A stretch of 64,000 bases of DNA from Hymenopus coronatus (lineage: Eukaryota > Arthropoda > Insecta > Mantodea > Hymenopodidae). The DNA is taken from positions 439,455,259-439,519,258 of the forward strand of contig CM060900.1 of the NCBI GenBank assembly GCA_030762935.1, written 5' to 3'. Shown here in pieces: positions 11,330-22,699 of the stretch (position 1 is the stretch's first letter; the number at the start of each line of letters is the position of its first letter). A program made the translations under genes and the position numbers. The notes under the pieces were generated by a model that saw only the letters and a list, made by a program, of their open reading frames with translations, was not told where the DNA came from and did no database searches.

Positions 11330-11565
11330 TATAGTGTTTAACGCCGCTTAACTACTATGGCACCGTAGGCGATGACACTGATGATACACGGAATGAAGAT
11401 GGAGCACCAGTGGAATGCGATGGTGGGGGAAACCGGAGAATTCGAAGAACACCCACCCATGCGCCACTTTGTCCACCAGAAATCCCACATGCGGGATTGA
11501 ACCCGAACCGTCTTGGTGGGAGGCGAGTGGTCTAACCACTCGGCCACGGCGCAGCCTGCTGAGGG
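11330..11565 (-). mobile_element. tRNA-derived SINE (family 1, short subfamily)
   Basis: The minus strand head is GCGCCGTGGCCGAGTGGTTAG (box A) and GGGTTCAATCC (box B), followed by GTGGGATTTCTGGTGG, GTTTCCCCCACC, GCATTCCACTGG, TATCATCAGTGTCATCG and a terminal GCGTTAAAC. The same arrangement occurs at 27355-27613 and 47030-47225. The tRNA head resembles a leucine- or serine-type tRNA, as inferred from the GGCCGAGTGGTTA box. Confidence 0.85.
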
Positions 11566-11569
11566 GCAT

Positions 11570-12785
11570 ATAATCTTCTTGGAGGTATTCTTAGAGTGAA
11601 CGAACGGGGTTATGTAAATGAACTAATTATTATAGAATGTGACTGTAATGTCTAAGGAAGTCAGGTGTTTTCCACAAAAGAGACGGCCACGCTCTCATAC
11701 TGCCAGTATCGCTCATAGTCATAAAGTCATAATACTCGAATATTACAAACTTAGGCTACAAACGTTCACGTTGTTTTACTTCAGTTTGTGATGCTACATG
11801 GCTTTAGATCTTTTAAACCGGGGGTACATTGAACTTTTTACGAGAATTAGGAGAGCAGTGCGTTAATTAGTCAGCCGGATTCTTCTGGAGTTGTGAAATG
11901 TGATAAATAGTTCCCAGTTTGGAATAAGGTTAGTAATTGTTCGATCAGTTGCCAGTGTAATTAGTTTGCAGCCTTATCACTTGAAAGAGAATGTTAATTA
12001 GCTGGTTGAAGAAGAGAGAACGCTCATCAAAATCAAATCACCGTCAAAAATACCCGTAATCTCCCACTAATCCGTCACCAATAAAAACGCTCCTAAAACA
12101 GAAGAATCCCCATAACCACTGGTCCATCATACATCCCGCAGTTACAAAGGAAATCAGAATATTGATACTTCTTTGCATAAATTTAGACTAATTTAGATTT
12201 CATGTTTGTTTGCTTTATTTCAAAAAGAAATCTTGCTGAAATTGGATCTTATAGAGGCCTTTGCACAAATGGACATATACTTCCCGCTAATCATGGTTGC
12301 TATTCACAATTTGGATAGTTTAAATTTAAAATTAAACTTACGCTAGTATGTAATGATTGACAAACTTAATTATGACACAGATATACAGCTGAACTTGAAG
12401 TCAGTAATCCTAAAACTAAATAAGTAGCTATAGTCTCCGCGAGATCATGAGAAACAAAAACGGAAAATTTTGAATGAACAGCAATAAATATTTCGAAAGT
12501 AGTTAATGACACCCAAAATGTCCGTTTTAGCGTAATACATACTATTTTATTTAGAGTAACATTTTATATATCTCTTATGATTTCCCAGGGATATGCATTT
12601 CTGCTACAATTAAGAAGAATTCTTCGCCTAGTGAACACATTTTATTTCTCCTGCATACTCGTATGCTAAACTTATGATATGTTAACCAAATTATTAGAGC
12701 TAGTTAATAAAATAAAAAATAAAAGTCTACAAAAGTTTTCCTATATAAAGGGGCAGAGAGAGACATTTGAAAACATCTTTGCTTT
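11570..12785. other. No feature recognised
   Basis: About 1.2 kb of AT-rich DNA with no coding frame, tRNA-like box or match to another part of the window that I can see. Confidence 0.4.
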
Positions 12786-12787
12786 GC

Positions 12788-13035
12788 AATTCTTAAAAAT
12801 CTGATTTGTTCCATGCATATGACTGTCTCCACCTGTTCTGCAAACTATTCTTAAAAGGGATTATTGTTTCATACACATCTTGCTGGTCGAGATAAACATT
12901 TACAGAAATGTTTGCATTACTTGCTTCCTTGTAAGTAGGAGGGAAATAAGGGAATAGGTACACTAATCTAAAGCGAAAATCAAATCCTTTCAAAGTTGTG
13001 AAACAATTGAAATTCGGTTCTGTTTTCATGGCCAG
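12788..13035 (-). repeat. Family A, copy 6, truncated
   Basis: Reverse-orientation start (AAAAATCTGATTTGTTCCATGC, ACCTGTTCTGCAAACTATTCTT, GAGATAAACATTTACAGAAATG, AAATCCTTTCAAAGT, AAATTCGGTTC). It breaks off at 13035, where tRNA-like sequence begins. Confidence 0.7.
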
Positions 13036-13079
13036 GAGTAAAACAAAAGACATTTTGGCAAATTCCACAATCACTACCA

Positions 13080-13190
13080 CACTTGTAAAGCTGAGAACGA
13101 ACCTGAAGTCAGGGTTTCGAACCCGGGGTCTCTCAAACGCCACCTCAGATGCAATCGCATACATTTTCGCTCCATCAACAATCCGGTATT
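13080..13190 (-). mobile_element. tRNA-like SINE fragment
   Basis: The minus strand contains GCGATTGCATCTGAGGTGGCG followed by CCCGGGTTCGAAACCCTGACTTC, which resembles a tRNA T-arm (box B). The box A half is poorly preserved and there is no matching body elsewhere. It directly abuts the truncated family A copy. Confidence 0.4.
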
Positions 13191-13274
13191 GTTACAAATA
13201 TTCATTATTACCGATACTTTGGAGAACAATCCCCAAAGCATAAGAGGCTACACACCAACCCCGAGGCTACTCAC

Positions 13275-13530
13275 GCCCGCTTACGCACGGCAGAGTTGAA
13301 CAATTAGCCAATATACATGAGGAGATGAAGTGGCTAATCATCTCGCACTCCGCACCTGGGATGTTGGATTTCGTGGCTGGAATCCTGCTTGCCAGTTTCC
13401 TCGTGATGCTGGTCCTGTAACTGGGGCTTAAAATTCGCACCCCTATGTGTGGGATCGAACCCGGCCGCATTCTGTAGCCGGAAAACAGAATTCCATGCCT
13501 TAATCTATTGCGGTGCGGCGCAGATTTAAA
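13275..13530 (-). mobile_element. tRNA-derived SINE (family 4)
   Basis: The minus strand begins CTGCGCCGCACCGCAATAG and has box B CCGGGTTCGATCCC, then a body with GTGCGAATTTTAAGCCC, GACCAGCATCACGAGGAAAC and GGATTCCAGCC. The copy at 47585-47862 has the same order (TTTTTTAAGCCCTGAG, GGACTGGTGATCATTCAGC). Confidence 0.65.
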
Positions 13531-13534
13531 GAAA

Positions 13535-14000
13535 TTAAATGCTTTCACAATTTCTCTTTTAACTTATATTACAGTTGTTTAACTCCAAATGTGTGGTAAT
13601 TCACTTCCACATTTTAGGGAGGTCAGGAATGATATTAATTACAAACAATTCCTGTAGATGCGGTTCGTCCACAAGAGCTGCAGAACTGCAGTACTCCCAC
13701 TTTAACAGACAATTACACTTTTTGTAGCTCTTAGAGGATTGTTTTCACTTTTATTTGGCATATTTTGATACTTAGACGATTCGGACTGTATCCAGTTACG
13801 CAAAGCCTTCTCTATCAGGGCGACTGCGTAAACTCGCTGAGCAATATTTGACTCTGGGATTTCGGTACTGCCGTGGTAGGCAGATCCTTGTACGCACTTT
13901 GATTAGGGCGAGAGGAAAAAGGAAATTGCATACTCAACAAAAAATCTCTGAGCCAGGCTGGAGCGGGAGCTTGATAGCCAATACTTCACTGGGTGAAAGT
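13535..14000. other. No feature recognised
   Basis: No coding frame or repeat identified. The region leads into the inverted repeat pair described at 14009-14255. Confidence 0.35.
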
Positions 14001-14008
14001 CGTAGCAC

Positions 14009-14255
14009 AAGTCGCACTCTTGGATTCTAAAGTGTCCTAACTTGAGAGCCTGATTTTTCAATCACAAACATTTTAGTTTCATTAGGCTTATGTCAGATAT
14101 AAATGTACCTTCAGGCTTTTAGTATTTGGGTGATAAAGTATCTCTATGACTATTGAGCTACCACAGTTTTGTAAGAAAATAAACATTAAACCTGCAAGTA
14201 AATACTTGACTGACCTTTTGAATTTCGACACCTTAGAATCAAGAGTGCGAAGTGT
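14009..14255. repeat. Inverted repeat pair around a 190-base spacer
   Basis: CGCACTCTTGGATTCTAAAGTGTC near 14009-14032 is the near-perfect reverse complement of GACACCTTAGAATCAAGAGTGCG near 14228-14250 (one indel and one mismatch over about 23 bases). The spacer has no coding frame. It may be one end of a small non-autonomous element or a fold-back. Confidence 0.5.
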
Positions 14256-14324
14256 TTATGCTTGTTCTCACTTTGTTCAGCACTGATAACAGCTTTCCCT
14301 TAATATTGAGGTGTATTGCATACT

Positions 14325-14650
14325 GCCGACATACACCTAAGAGACAGTAGGGACCCCGCCCATGCTTGTGCCCGTCGTCTTCCAAATCTGGTCGCCTTTC
14401 GGGTCTCTCCCCTCAGCCCTCCATTCCTGGAGTCATGTAAGAGGCAAAAGTCCACAAGGGACAAGTCCTGCCCCATGTCCTGGAGCCCCCGCCCGTGACT
14501 AATCCTAATCCTCTACCCCTGTGGATGAGAGCGCATACAAACTGGAGCAGCCTGAAATAGTCCATGTGGCTGCAGGCCTTTGAAGACCGGAAAGGACACC
14601 CTGTCTCACCCCTCGAACCCATCCTTAATGGCTGCAATGCCCGGCAAATG
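14325..14650. other. GC-rich block of unknown origin
   Basis: About 300 bases much richer in G+C than the surroundings (GGGACCCCGCCCATGC, TCCTGGAGCCCCCGCCCGTG, GCTGCAATGCCCGGC). A second GC-rich block at 46760-47010 shares GGGACCCCGCCC near an AGACA-rich lead. Both could be pieces of one repeat family, but the match is short. Confidence 0.35.
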
Positions 14651-14734
14651 GTTTCTTTACTCTCTTAAAACTAAATATCAGATATTTGTTAAGAGTACGG
14701 CTATTTTATAACACTGTAAAATATAATCTAGTCA

Positions 14735-15078
14735 TCTCCTTAGCGCGGTGGTAGCGCAGCTGCTTACCAAGCGGGAGACCTGGGTTCGATCCCCAGTACC
14801 GGCGCGGGGATTTTTCCCTCACTGGGAGATCTGGCCCGGGGTGCACTCAGCCTTGTAGGGTCCCTGGGGGGCCAATTGAGGAGCTACTTGATGGAGAAGT
14901 AGCGGCTCCAGGTCATGAGGACCGCATTAACCGGCCGGGAGGGACTCGAGGCGCTGACCACGTCTCACCCTCCAATACTGCACCCCATCCATGACGTCTG
15001 TAGTGGACCGAGATGGGGGACGCAGCGGCCGGGCGGTAGGCCAAGGTTCCCCGTGAGCTGTCGTGCCATGGAGTTATA
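14735..15078 (+). mobile_element. tRNA-derived SINE (family 5)
   Basis: The head TAGCGCGGTGGTAGCGCAGC (box A) and CTGGGTTCGATCCCCAG (box B, a good T-arm) is followed by a GC-rich body (TGCACTCAGCCTTGTAGGG, GAGGAGCTACTTGATGG, CCGGCCGGGAGGGACTC, GTGGACCGAGATGGGGG) and ends GTCGTGCCATGGAGTTATAAAA. The tRNA part can still be drawn as acceptor-distal arms. The long 340-base unit shows it is a SINE and not a tRNA gene. Only copy in the window. Confidence 0.8.
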
Positions 15079-15307
15079 AAATATAATCTATTTATGGTAG
15101 CCAACTTCTGGTATAATATTATAAGCTAGAATATCTTCTATCTACTGAAGATGAGTGCACTAACACAATCCTTTTAATGCTGCATGGTGCGAGAAACTAT
15201 ATCAACAGATCCAAGAAGATTCTATTCGAGTGATCGTCAGTAATCAGCTCAGTTTCGTTTACAGAAATACTTCTTCGCAAGTACTGTTCATTTAATGTTA
15301 TTACCGC

Positions 15308-16100
15308 ATGAAGAAAAATCTGATGGTTCCATTCACATAACGTTCTCCATCTGATCTGCAAATAAACTATTCCTGCATAGCATTTTTCTTCTATCTACTT
15401 CATGCTAATCGAGATAAACATTAACAGAAATGGTTCCTTATAAGTAGAAGAGAAATAAACGAATATACTAGGCTAAAGCGATAAACAAATCTTTCAAAAG
15501 TTCGTTGCTGAGTGATATAATTGAAATTGACTTATCTTTCCGTGGGCGGAGTAAAAATAGAAATATGAAACGGTCCAGAACTTCGTTTCAGAAAAGTTTA
15601 ACGTATTTTAAAATTGAAACAATAACAGGGTATATTTCAGAAATGGTTATTTCTAGATGGAAAAAAGTGTGTATGACAAAAAGTGTGCGCCTAACGAGAT
15701 CTATATTTTTATGGTAAGTGTTTGCCTATCTCTTACGGTTTACCAGGTATGCAAACGTCATTCAGAATGAAGAGGACTTCAGGGGCTATTCCAAAATATT
15801 CAGGACATACTCTTTATTTGCTATGTAGGTAAATATCTTAAATATGCGGAATTTAATCGTCAAGAATCTTGTTTTAGAAAATGGAAAGTTTGGAAATATG
15901 TTCCGTGTAAAGGGTAGTTTGGGGTGGGGGATTTTCCTGAAAATTTGCACACGCAAACACACACACGCGCGAACCTTTTTCTATTTGTTTGTATTCTGCG
16001 GTCCACAAAACACACATTTTCCGTGAAATCTCGGTATCTTTTCTCGGTGGAATATAATAACTTCTCTACCTCCTATGTACATTGTACATACGTGCTATTG
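15308..16100 (-). repeat. Family A, copy 7, near full length
   Basis: Reverse-orientation copy from AAAAATCTGATGGTTCCATTC to CATTGTACATACGTGCTA. It includes GAGATCTATATTTTTATGG, GAATGAAGAGGACTTC, GTGTAAAGGGTAGTTTGGGG and TGAAATCTCGGTATC. The CA-rich tract (15950-15970) sits where other copies have their GT/CA tract. Confidence 0.8.
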
Positions 16101-16224
16101 CATAAGAATGTAACAACATTACACTTACATTAAAAAAAAGCAAAGAAAACTATAGCTTTTATGCAAAGGTAGATGCTGAGTGTTTTAAAGCACTGCTTGA
16201 AACAATGACTAATTGTTCTTTTCC

Positions 16225-16440
16225 TTTTAATTCTTATTACAGCATAAGCGGAACCAAACGAAGATGTACCACGCTAAGAGACGTTAACGAACACCGTACA
16301 GATGCCATGAGTCGACTATTCTGAGGGTGCCCGGCGGAGAGGCCGGCGAAACGTTAGGTCCATCTACTGGACCATGGCCAGAAATGATGGAAAAAATGCA
16401 TTTAATTGGGTCGTACAGATTATTAAATGAGGTGAGTATA
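16225..16440 (+). repeat. Possible non-LTR retrotransposon 3' end
   Basis: TTCTGAGGGTGCCCGGCGGAG followed by GCCGGCGAAACGTTAGG resembles the 'GAxGATGCC...GCGAAACGT' signature I associate with 3' ends of some animal LINEs. No reverse transcriptase frame is seen upstream, so at most a truncated end is present. Recognition rests on a short motif only. Confidence 0.25.
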
Positions 16441-16764
16441 AGTATATTGAGTTTACTTTTGCTAAACTTAATAACTGCCCTTTTAAAGCAGAATTGTGAT
16501 ATAACAAATTCATTGCATCACACACTTCCTGTATGTCTACGCTCTACAGTGCTTGAACTAAAGCAATTAATTTGCGTGTGGGTTCATCTCTCTTCCAAAA
16601 CAGGGCTTCTATCTACACCTCTTTGGGAAAACCTTTGTAATACATTTACCTTCAATGCTACTCACAAGACTTGCGCATAGGCGCCATCTTCCCTCGTCGC
16701 ACTCCTGTGAGGTGAGACCTTTGCCTATAAAAGTCCTACCAATGATTTTCATGCAAGAAGAACA

Positions 16765-17072
16765 TATAGTTTTCTCCAAAACGTGATGGCCTTCAAATGG
16801 GTTCGCTCCCACCTGCCACTGGGCAATAACCATTAGCAAACAAAAGACGAGCCTGTACTACGGGTGAGAGGTAACGTAGTAAAATTGCTGTTTCCTGGAG
16901 TCTCGAAGACTGCCGCAAGTCGAGATTCGCACCTCAGTTAAGGAACCTGAAAGTGGAAGAGTTGGCAACTGCGAGCGTAGGTCTCCAACCGCAAACCACC
17001 TTAAGCCCACACTTTAAAGTTCACGCCGCATTTGGCAGAGGGTAATCATGTTCTCAAAAATACGGTATATAC
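16765..17072 (+). repeat. Repeat C, copy 1
   Basis: About 300 bases matching 24610-24893 in the same orientation: AGTTTTCTCCAAAACGTGATG, CACCTGCCACTGGGCAATAA, CATTAGCAAACAAAAGAC, GTTTCCTGGAGTCTCGAAGACT, CGCACCTCAGTTAAGGAACC and TTTGGCAGAGGGTAATCATG. Divergence is moderate, with small indels. No coding frame is conserved between the copies; function and class unknown. Confidence 0.7.
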
Positions 17073-17254
17073 ATATGTAAGTACAAGGTGTTTCCCATAC
17101 ATACACACACTAGGGTTGTCGCACTAGGGTCAGGCAGACATATTCATATGCAAAGGAAAACGCAGTATGTACGAGCTATGTTGCACATTTTATTACAAAA
17201 ATTTTCAAATTAACACCTTCCCACAAACATTGCCTCTCTTCTCATTATGCGTGC

Positions 17255-17302
17255 TCTCTCTCTCTCTCTCTTTCGCTCTCTTTCTCTCTCTCTTTCTTTC
17301 TT
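17255..17302. repeat. (CT)n microsatellite
   Basis: Imperfect CT repeat with CTTT interruptions. Confidence 0.85.
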
Positions 17303-17389
17303 AGTAAAATTGACATTGTGGCAGTTGTTGCTGCACGAGGTTTATGCACAATATCAGCCATATTTATATTTATTTATATGTTTGATCTG

Positions 17390-17780
17390 GCTAATGGTCC
17401 CATACCTATTGGGATAGCTAAGGAGCTAACATCTGTGGTCCGCATTCGCATTCGGGAGGTCCCGGGCTCGGTCGCCGACGTCCGCCCAACTGACCATGGG
17501 TTTTCTTCGTGATTTTCCTCTGGTTGCCAAGGCGACAGCTCGGAGGTGTATTCCACCACAATTCCCCTTTTCCATTTCATTCCCTTTCCATCTTTCAGGT
17601 TGACTATACCGTTCGGTTGGTGGCGGGCAGCTAGTGAAGAGGCTTGTGGTTTGGAAGTCCTCGGCCCTGTCGGAGAGAAACTTATCTAGCCTCCACTGCA
17701 GGGAGGTGTTCTCCGGTCCCGATAGATGAAAGTCACAGAGCGGCTCTCTCGTGGTCGAGTGGTCAAATTTGGAACTATTA
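17390..17780 (+). mobile_element. tRNA-derived SINE (family 6)
   Basis: The head is CTATTGGGATAGCTAAGGAGC and a decayed box B (GGTCCCGGGCTCGGTCGCC). The body has TTTTCTTCGTGATTTTCCTC, GTTGCCAAGGCGACAGCTCGG, AGGTGTATTCCACCACAATTC and CCATTTCATTCCCTTTCC. The related copy at 26360-26660 shares the order GCCAAGGAAAATGTCGGAG, TATTCTACCATGATTCTC and CCTCATTTCATTTCTC. Confidence 0.65.
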
Positions 17781-17784
17781 AGGA

Positions 17785-18920
17785 ACTTTGCGCATTTATA
17801 TTGTCTGTGCTGGCCTATAGTCCATTTGTCTCCGGCGATTCATTCACCTCATCCGTTCCTTCAGGAGGTATAAGCACGAAAATTCGCTGGGGGTCAAGGT
17901 GCTAGGTTTCCCCTCTGTCAAGTGGTCATTGTCATTGTCAAATGGCCCCATACACAAAAGTTATGGGGTTTAAGTGGGGGTGACCTTGGATGTCACTCAA
18001 GAAGTGTGCTATGTAGGTCGCCAAATGTATATATCCCCTTGGATATTCTTTATTCGAAACTGAAAGTGCAATTAAAGAACTCTGAGATTTGCACTATCTA
18101 TGAAGATACTTCAAATCATTGATCAAGGTCTCAATACTGCTAAAGTTTGAGTTTTTGGATTTTATAATGGCGCTGGTATGGTTCCGTAGGGTGGCCATCC
18201 AAACATTAACGATGAAAGTAGTTTGGATTTGCACTACCTTATAGTAACAAGGATTTTCATCAGCAGAGTCGCATTCTTCCTTGCAAGGATAACAAAACAA
18301 ACAAATAAACAAAACAAAAACACTCGTATGGACAGAGGATGCGTCTTAAAAATACGCCAGTGCCCACGTCATCAAGTGTAACTTGGCAAACTAAAATACC
18401 ATAAGACACTACATACGCACATTTACGAAATTTGAATGACAGCTCATGTGTGTTGTTCACCCATATAGCAACCCACCAGCAGAAAATCTCAAGAAGGGCA
18501 CTCCATCTGGTTACAGATGCTGAGATGTGTATCGTTTGAATGGGATTCCAGTGCATATTATGTTTCATAATTATATGGACTTTAATATCCTCTATTCACG
18601 ATGTGAATGTCATAGCTCTAGATTTCTGTGAAGTTCGGCAACCACTTCATGCATTACATTCATTTCCTCCTGGTCTTTAGCTGCGCCCTCAATGCACGAC
18701 TTACTATTCCAAGGTCTTTGGATTTACCATATGAAGAGTATCATACTGGCCTAATCTATGTTCTGCCTGGGTACAGCTGTACCTAACGTGCAGCCGTTTG
18801 TCAGTCATTGTGATGTTGCTATTCAAATGTTAACAATACGTCCACAGATTCCTCGTTCGTAATGTGGTCGTTGCATTGCTATGCTATGCATTTGCTAAAC
18901 GCACTATAGCTATTTGCATC
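17785..18920. other. No gene recognised
   Basis: Possible 3' extension of the preceding SINE up to about 17930, then sequence without recognised features. A 102-codon minus-strand frame (18260-18568) is open but has no motif I recognise. I regard it as chance. Confidence 0.35.
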
Positions 18921-19034
18921 TGTGAATTTAAAGAGCCCTTATGACGCATACCAGCAAATTGAGATATCGGGAGTTCAAAAAATCCCTGCAACAATTGGTA
19001 ACTTCCCCGACTTTACGTAATTCCATGTAACCGT

Positions 19035-19100
19035 TTTGTGTAATCACCAGAGCTAGGAAGTTCGTACCGTTCGGCGTTCCGCATACAGACTGCGACCGAC
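19035..19100 (-). repeat. Short dispersed repeat, inverted partner of 20128-20185
   Basis: The minus strand reads CGGTACGAACTTCCTAGCTC then TGGTGATTAC, nearly identical to the plus strand at about 20144-20176. In both places the same frame gives G-T-N-F-L-x-L-V-I-T. A (GA)n tract (19139-19182) lies nearby. Confidence 0.45.
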
Positions 19101-19140
19101 CATCTCGGCGCATCAAAACAAGTAATTGATAAGAACGCAG

Positions 19141-19174
<34 letters not shown>

Positions 19175-20127
19175 CAGAGAGAGCTAAACAAACCTGTTGT
19201 CAAGTAATGCATACTGTTCCAGAGAACAAAAATGACTTATGAGTCATTCGTAAAAACAGATCATTATGTACAACATACAAATTGTTACATATATAACACT
19301 GACTCTGACTGATTTCCTTCTTTACATATGTACATTATGAAAACACTCAAGCAATTATAACGTGAATTGATCGAATGTAAAATAATATCCAAATAATAAA
19401 ACTAATTTCGTAAATTTCTTCAGGCTCTTTCCAGTAAAAACGAAAGCAGGAATTAAACTAAATCTTTACTTATCTGCAGCCGTACTACTGAAAATTATAT
19501 GTACTTCTGAAATCGTTCAAATTAAAACCTCATTCTACGTTCCAACAAACAATATTTGTAATATGAAAAAGTTCATTCCAATTCGCATGATGTAGCAGTA
19601 TCACCAAGCAAATAGCATTTGTTGGGATCTAAAAGTGCAGCTTGTATGCGATATATCACAATAAACCCTGCATTTTTTTCATTTTCATCTTTATTTCAGG
19701 TAGGATGCACGTAGATTAGTAGATTCGTCTTGTTCTTCTACATACCGCACAGATTCAGTTGAGCTCCATGCCCCTGGACCATAACAGTGTGATAATTTTG
19801 GGTAACTTTCTGAACAAATTTGCAATCAATAAAATGTTTCTGTGAAGCTGTTCTGTTACTAGACCTTTGACAGTTTGTTTACTAGAACTGCCATCGGTTT
19901 CTGAAAAAGTACCTGCATAATTGCACTGCTAGAAAACTTACTATGTTTGTAAAACAAATTAATTTTGCTCACATTTGAGCAAAAATATGTTATTTGAACG
20001 CCTTCCTTCCTACAGACGTGGTTCTGTGTTATGCAGTGATAGCTGTTTTGTAGTAACGAGTTGCACTCTACGTTGACGTTTGCTCGCACAAGTAGCGCCG
20101 CATGATATTGCCAACCCTGGCCGCTCT

Positions 20128-20185
20128 TACTCTGCATAAGGAAATCGGTACGAACTTCCTAACTCTGGTAATCACCATGAGAGCT
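20128..20185 (+). repeat. Short dispersed repeat, inverted partner of 19035-19100
   Basis: Plus-strand CGGTACGAACTTCCTAACTC then TGGTAATCAC. It reads IGTNFLTLVIT in the frame that matches NGTNFLALVIT in its partner. Whether this is a peptide remnant or a non-coding repeat core cannot be told from two copies. Confidence 0.45.
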
Positions 20186-20704
20186 CTTACAGCAGTCCAC
20201 ATATTTTGCTATGGAGTGCATATCAGAAACACATTGTATTGTATGTTTAGGCTTACCATCCTTCCGGGATTTGATGGACAGTCCTGGTTCTCTTATACTT
20301 TCCATGGTCATTTCCGAAGTTAAAAAATGCCCAGGGTTTCGAAAATAAAACGGATTATTGCAATGCTGATGCATTTGAAATATTGTAGTTTTCTTTGGCA
20401 AAACAAATGGGGTAGAAATAAATGGTGGTAAATATTGCTCGCATTTAATTTGTTTAGACAAGTGACGGCTGTGTTCCGTTTTCGTATTTCGCGAATTCGT
20501 ATCCGAATATTATCCTTGCAAATAGAAGAGAGCACGCAAGTTGTGCAGTACAAGGAGTGGGGGGAAAAGGGCGGAGACTTGAAGCGATAGCCGTACAGCA
20601 CACACAGGAGAACTGCCATGACACAACAAACACATCCATATTATTTATTAGTAGGCATCGTTTTATGTGCCTGAAATATCCGACTTATGCGTGTACTTAT
20701 ACTG

Positions 20705-20858
20705 ATATTTTATAGCTCTCTAGTACGTATGTAGGTAAAGAAGGTAGTATTCTACCCAAAAATTAGATACCGAGATTTCACCGGAAATATAGGTTTTGAG
20801 ACTCCCTGAATCCAAAAATCCAAGAAAACAGCATTTTTGGAAAACTGTCCATTGTGTG

Positions 20859-20916
<58 letters not shown>

Positions 20917-21585
20917 GGGACAGTATAGCTTAAAAATGAAAAGTCTGTTATATAGTAAAGTTGATATTTAAGTTCAGTATCTTCTAAGGAGATTTTCAAG
21001 AAAAGCCCTACTATCCTTTTCATGTAACATGTTTCGAAATTTTGATTTTTCTCAAAAATGGCTCCAACGATTTTTATTAAAATACTATATGTTTAAGATG
21101 TTTTCATGACAGACGAATGGCCTCTGAAGACCTCTTCATTCTGGATGACTTTTGTATAACTGGTAAACTGTAAGAGACAAAAACTTACTACACAAAAAAT
21201 ATAAATCTCGTTACAACACACAGTTTATTGTAGAGTTAACCGTTTCCACGATATCTTTTGTTATCTTTTGTTATTGGTTTTAATTTTAAGCTGCTTATAC
21301 TTTTCTCAAACGGGAAGTCATCATCCGTTTCATACCTCTTTTGTTTTACTGCTAGCCGCGCTAATATAGCTGAATTTCAATTGCTTAACATAGGGATAAT
21401 TGTTAAAAGATTTGACTATCGCTTTAGCCCAGTGTATTCCCGTATTTCCTTTCTACTTACAAGGAAACAAGTAATAAGACAATTTCTGTTATTATTCATC
21501 TTGATTATCATGGTGTATATAAATGAATAATCTTTTGTAAGAAGATGTTTTCTTTACGAAATGTTGAGAAAGACCCGCATTCGCC
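20705..21585 (+). repeat. Family A, copy 8, with expanded (GT)n
   Basis: Plus-orientation copy from CTCTCTAGTACGTATGTAGG to GTTGAGAAAGACCCGC. The short GT tract of other copies has grown here to about 50 bases (20863-20912). TTTTCAAGAAAAGCCC, GGTAAACTGTAAGAGAC and GACTATCGCTTTAGCCC are preserved. Confidence 0.8.
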
Positions 21586-21589
21586 TAAC

Positions 21590-21820
21590 TGAATATGTTC
21601 TAATGCAGATTTAACTCTACGAACCGAACTAAACACACAATGGTGGCTGCCGCTACGTTTCTGTACAGACTTGAATTTAACAGGGGTCCCCTCTGCAGCC
21701 TCTCTCATTATAAACAGATACACGTTAGCAATCACTTCTCGTGTTTCTTTTCTCTGTAATTTGCTGGTGACGTTTAGTCTATTTTTATCTCCACTATGCG
21801 TCACGAGGAGCGATGCTCAC
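21590..21820 (-). pseudogene. Fragment of a transposase N-terminus (helix-turn-helix region)
   Basis: The minus strand reads LQRKETREVIANVYLFIMR then EAAEGTPVKFKSVQKR. It resembles the N-terminal region of a widespread insect DDE-type transposase family, in which a REII..V..F..EEA..G.P pattern precedes a TGVS...RI helix-turn-helix. After QKR a frameshift gives VAAATIVCLVRFVEL, in the place of that helix. The catalytic domain is absent. Recognition is from pattern only, and the fragment directly follows family A copy 8. Confidence 0.5.
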
Positions 21821-21869
21821 AATAGCATGGTGCTGGGCAGATTGGTGCTCGCTGCGTGCTTATAAATCG

Positions 21870-22690
21870 TCGGCAGACTCCAGCATCAATTCATACCACT
21901 GCGCATCATGTTGACAGTGCTCACGTCTATTTGCAAGCACAATAATATTGCTGGTGTGAAAGTATGATCAGCATTCTGCAGGTGTGGTGAAACAGAGTAG
22001 TTTCAGGGCCTTGTGTTTGATTAAACGGAAAAACATCTTAGTCATATGCTCGTTTGTAACCTCGCCATGGGAGATAATGAAAACTCCAAAAAGAATACAA
22101 GAATACAAGTTTTTGAAAGCATATGGTGACTATAACGATAGAGAGCAGTGCTATGTTGTTCACAAGATAGGGGAGACACTGAAGTTAACCTAAAACAGAT
22201 AAACTTAAGAAAAATGTACACGCTGCTCTATCACCAAATACTGTGGCATACTTCAAAACTACTAATTATAATGTTATAAAATGCCCTGCTCCTTGTATTA
22301 CTCAATTATATTCTACCATAAATAAATGTCCTATCTGTTTCCGTTTAATGTTTAGGAGACATTTTATTTTACGTCTGATATGAAATATCCGCTCACTCGC
22401 TACTTGAAAAAGGTGCAGTGTAAAAATGACCAATACATTGAAACACTATAAAGCGCGTAATTAATTATTTCTGGGAAAGACAAAACATGGTAACCAGTGG
22501 AAAATTAGCATCCTGCAGTAGGTGTCCTGGTTATCCTAGGTTTGGAGAAAAGAAAACAGGCTTGTTAGTGTTTCAGAGTTTGTTCTTCAAACATGGTAAG
22601 CCCATGTATTGTATGTGACCAAGCTCCGTGTGGCAGGAAGGAATGCGAATAAGTGTACTTAAGAAGAAATGGCAATGTGGGGGGGGGTGA
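21870..22690. other. No gene recognised
   Basis: AT-rich DNA without recognised features. A G8 run occurs at 22680-22687, next to the start of the next family A fragment. Confidence 0.4.
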
Positions 22691-22699
22691 CTTTAGTAT

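Noticed and set aside
12793..13164. 123-codon minus-strand frame
   Set aside because: Spans a truncated family A copy and a tRNA-like fragment; a chance joining of two repeats.
14735..14810. Functional tRNA gene
   Set aside because: Box A and box B are good but the sequence continues into a 340-base repeat body without a proper acceptor stem or T terminator; it is a SINE head.
16327..16680. 117-codon plus-strand frame as a gene
   Set aside because: Overlaps a possible LINE 3' end and repeat DNA; no motif recognised.
18260..18568. 102-codon minus-strand frame as a gene
   Set aside because: No recognisable domain, no repeat support, no splice context; length is within chance for this base composition.
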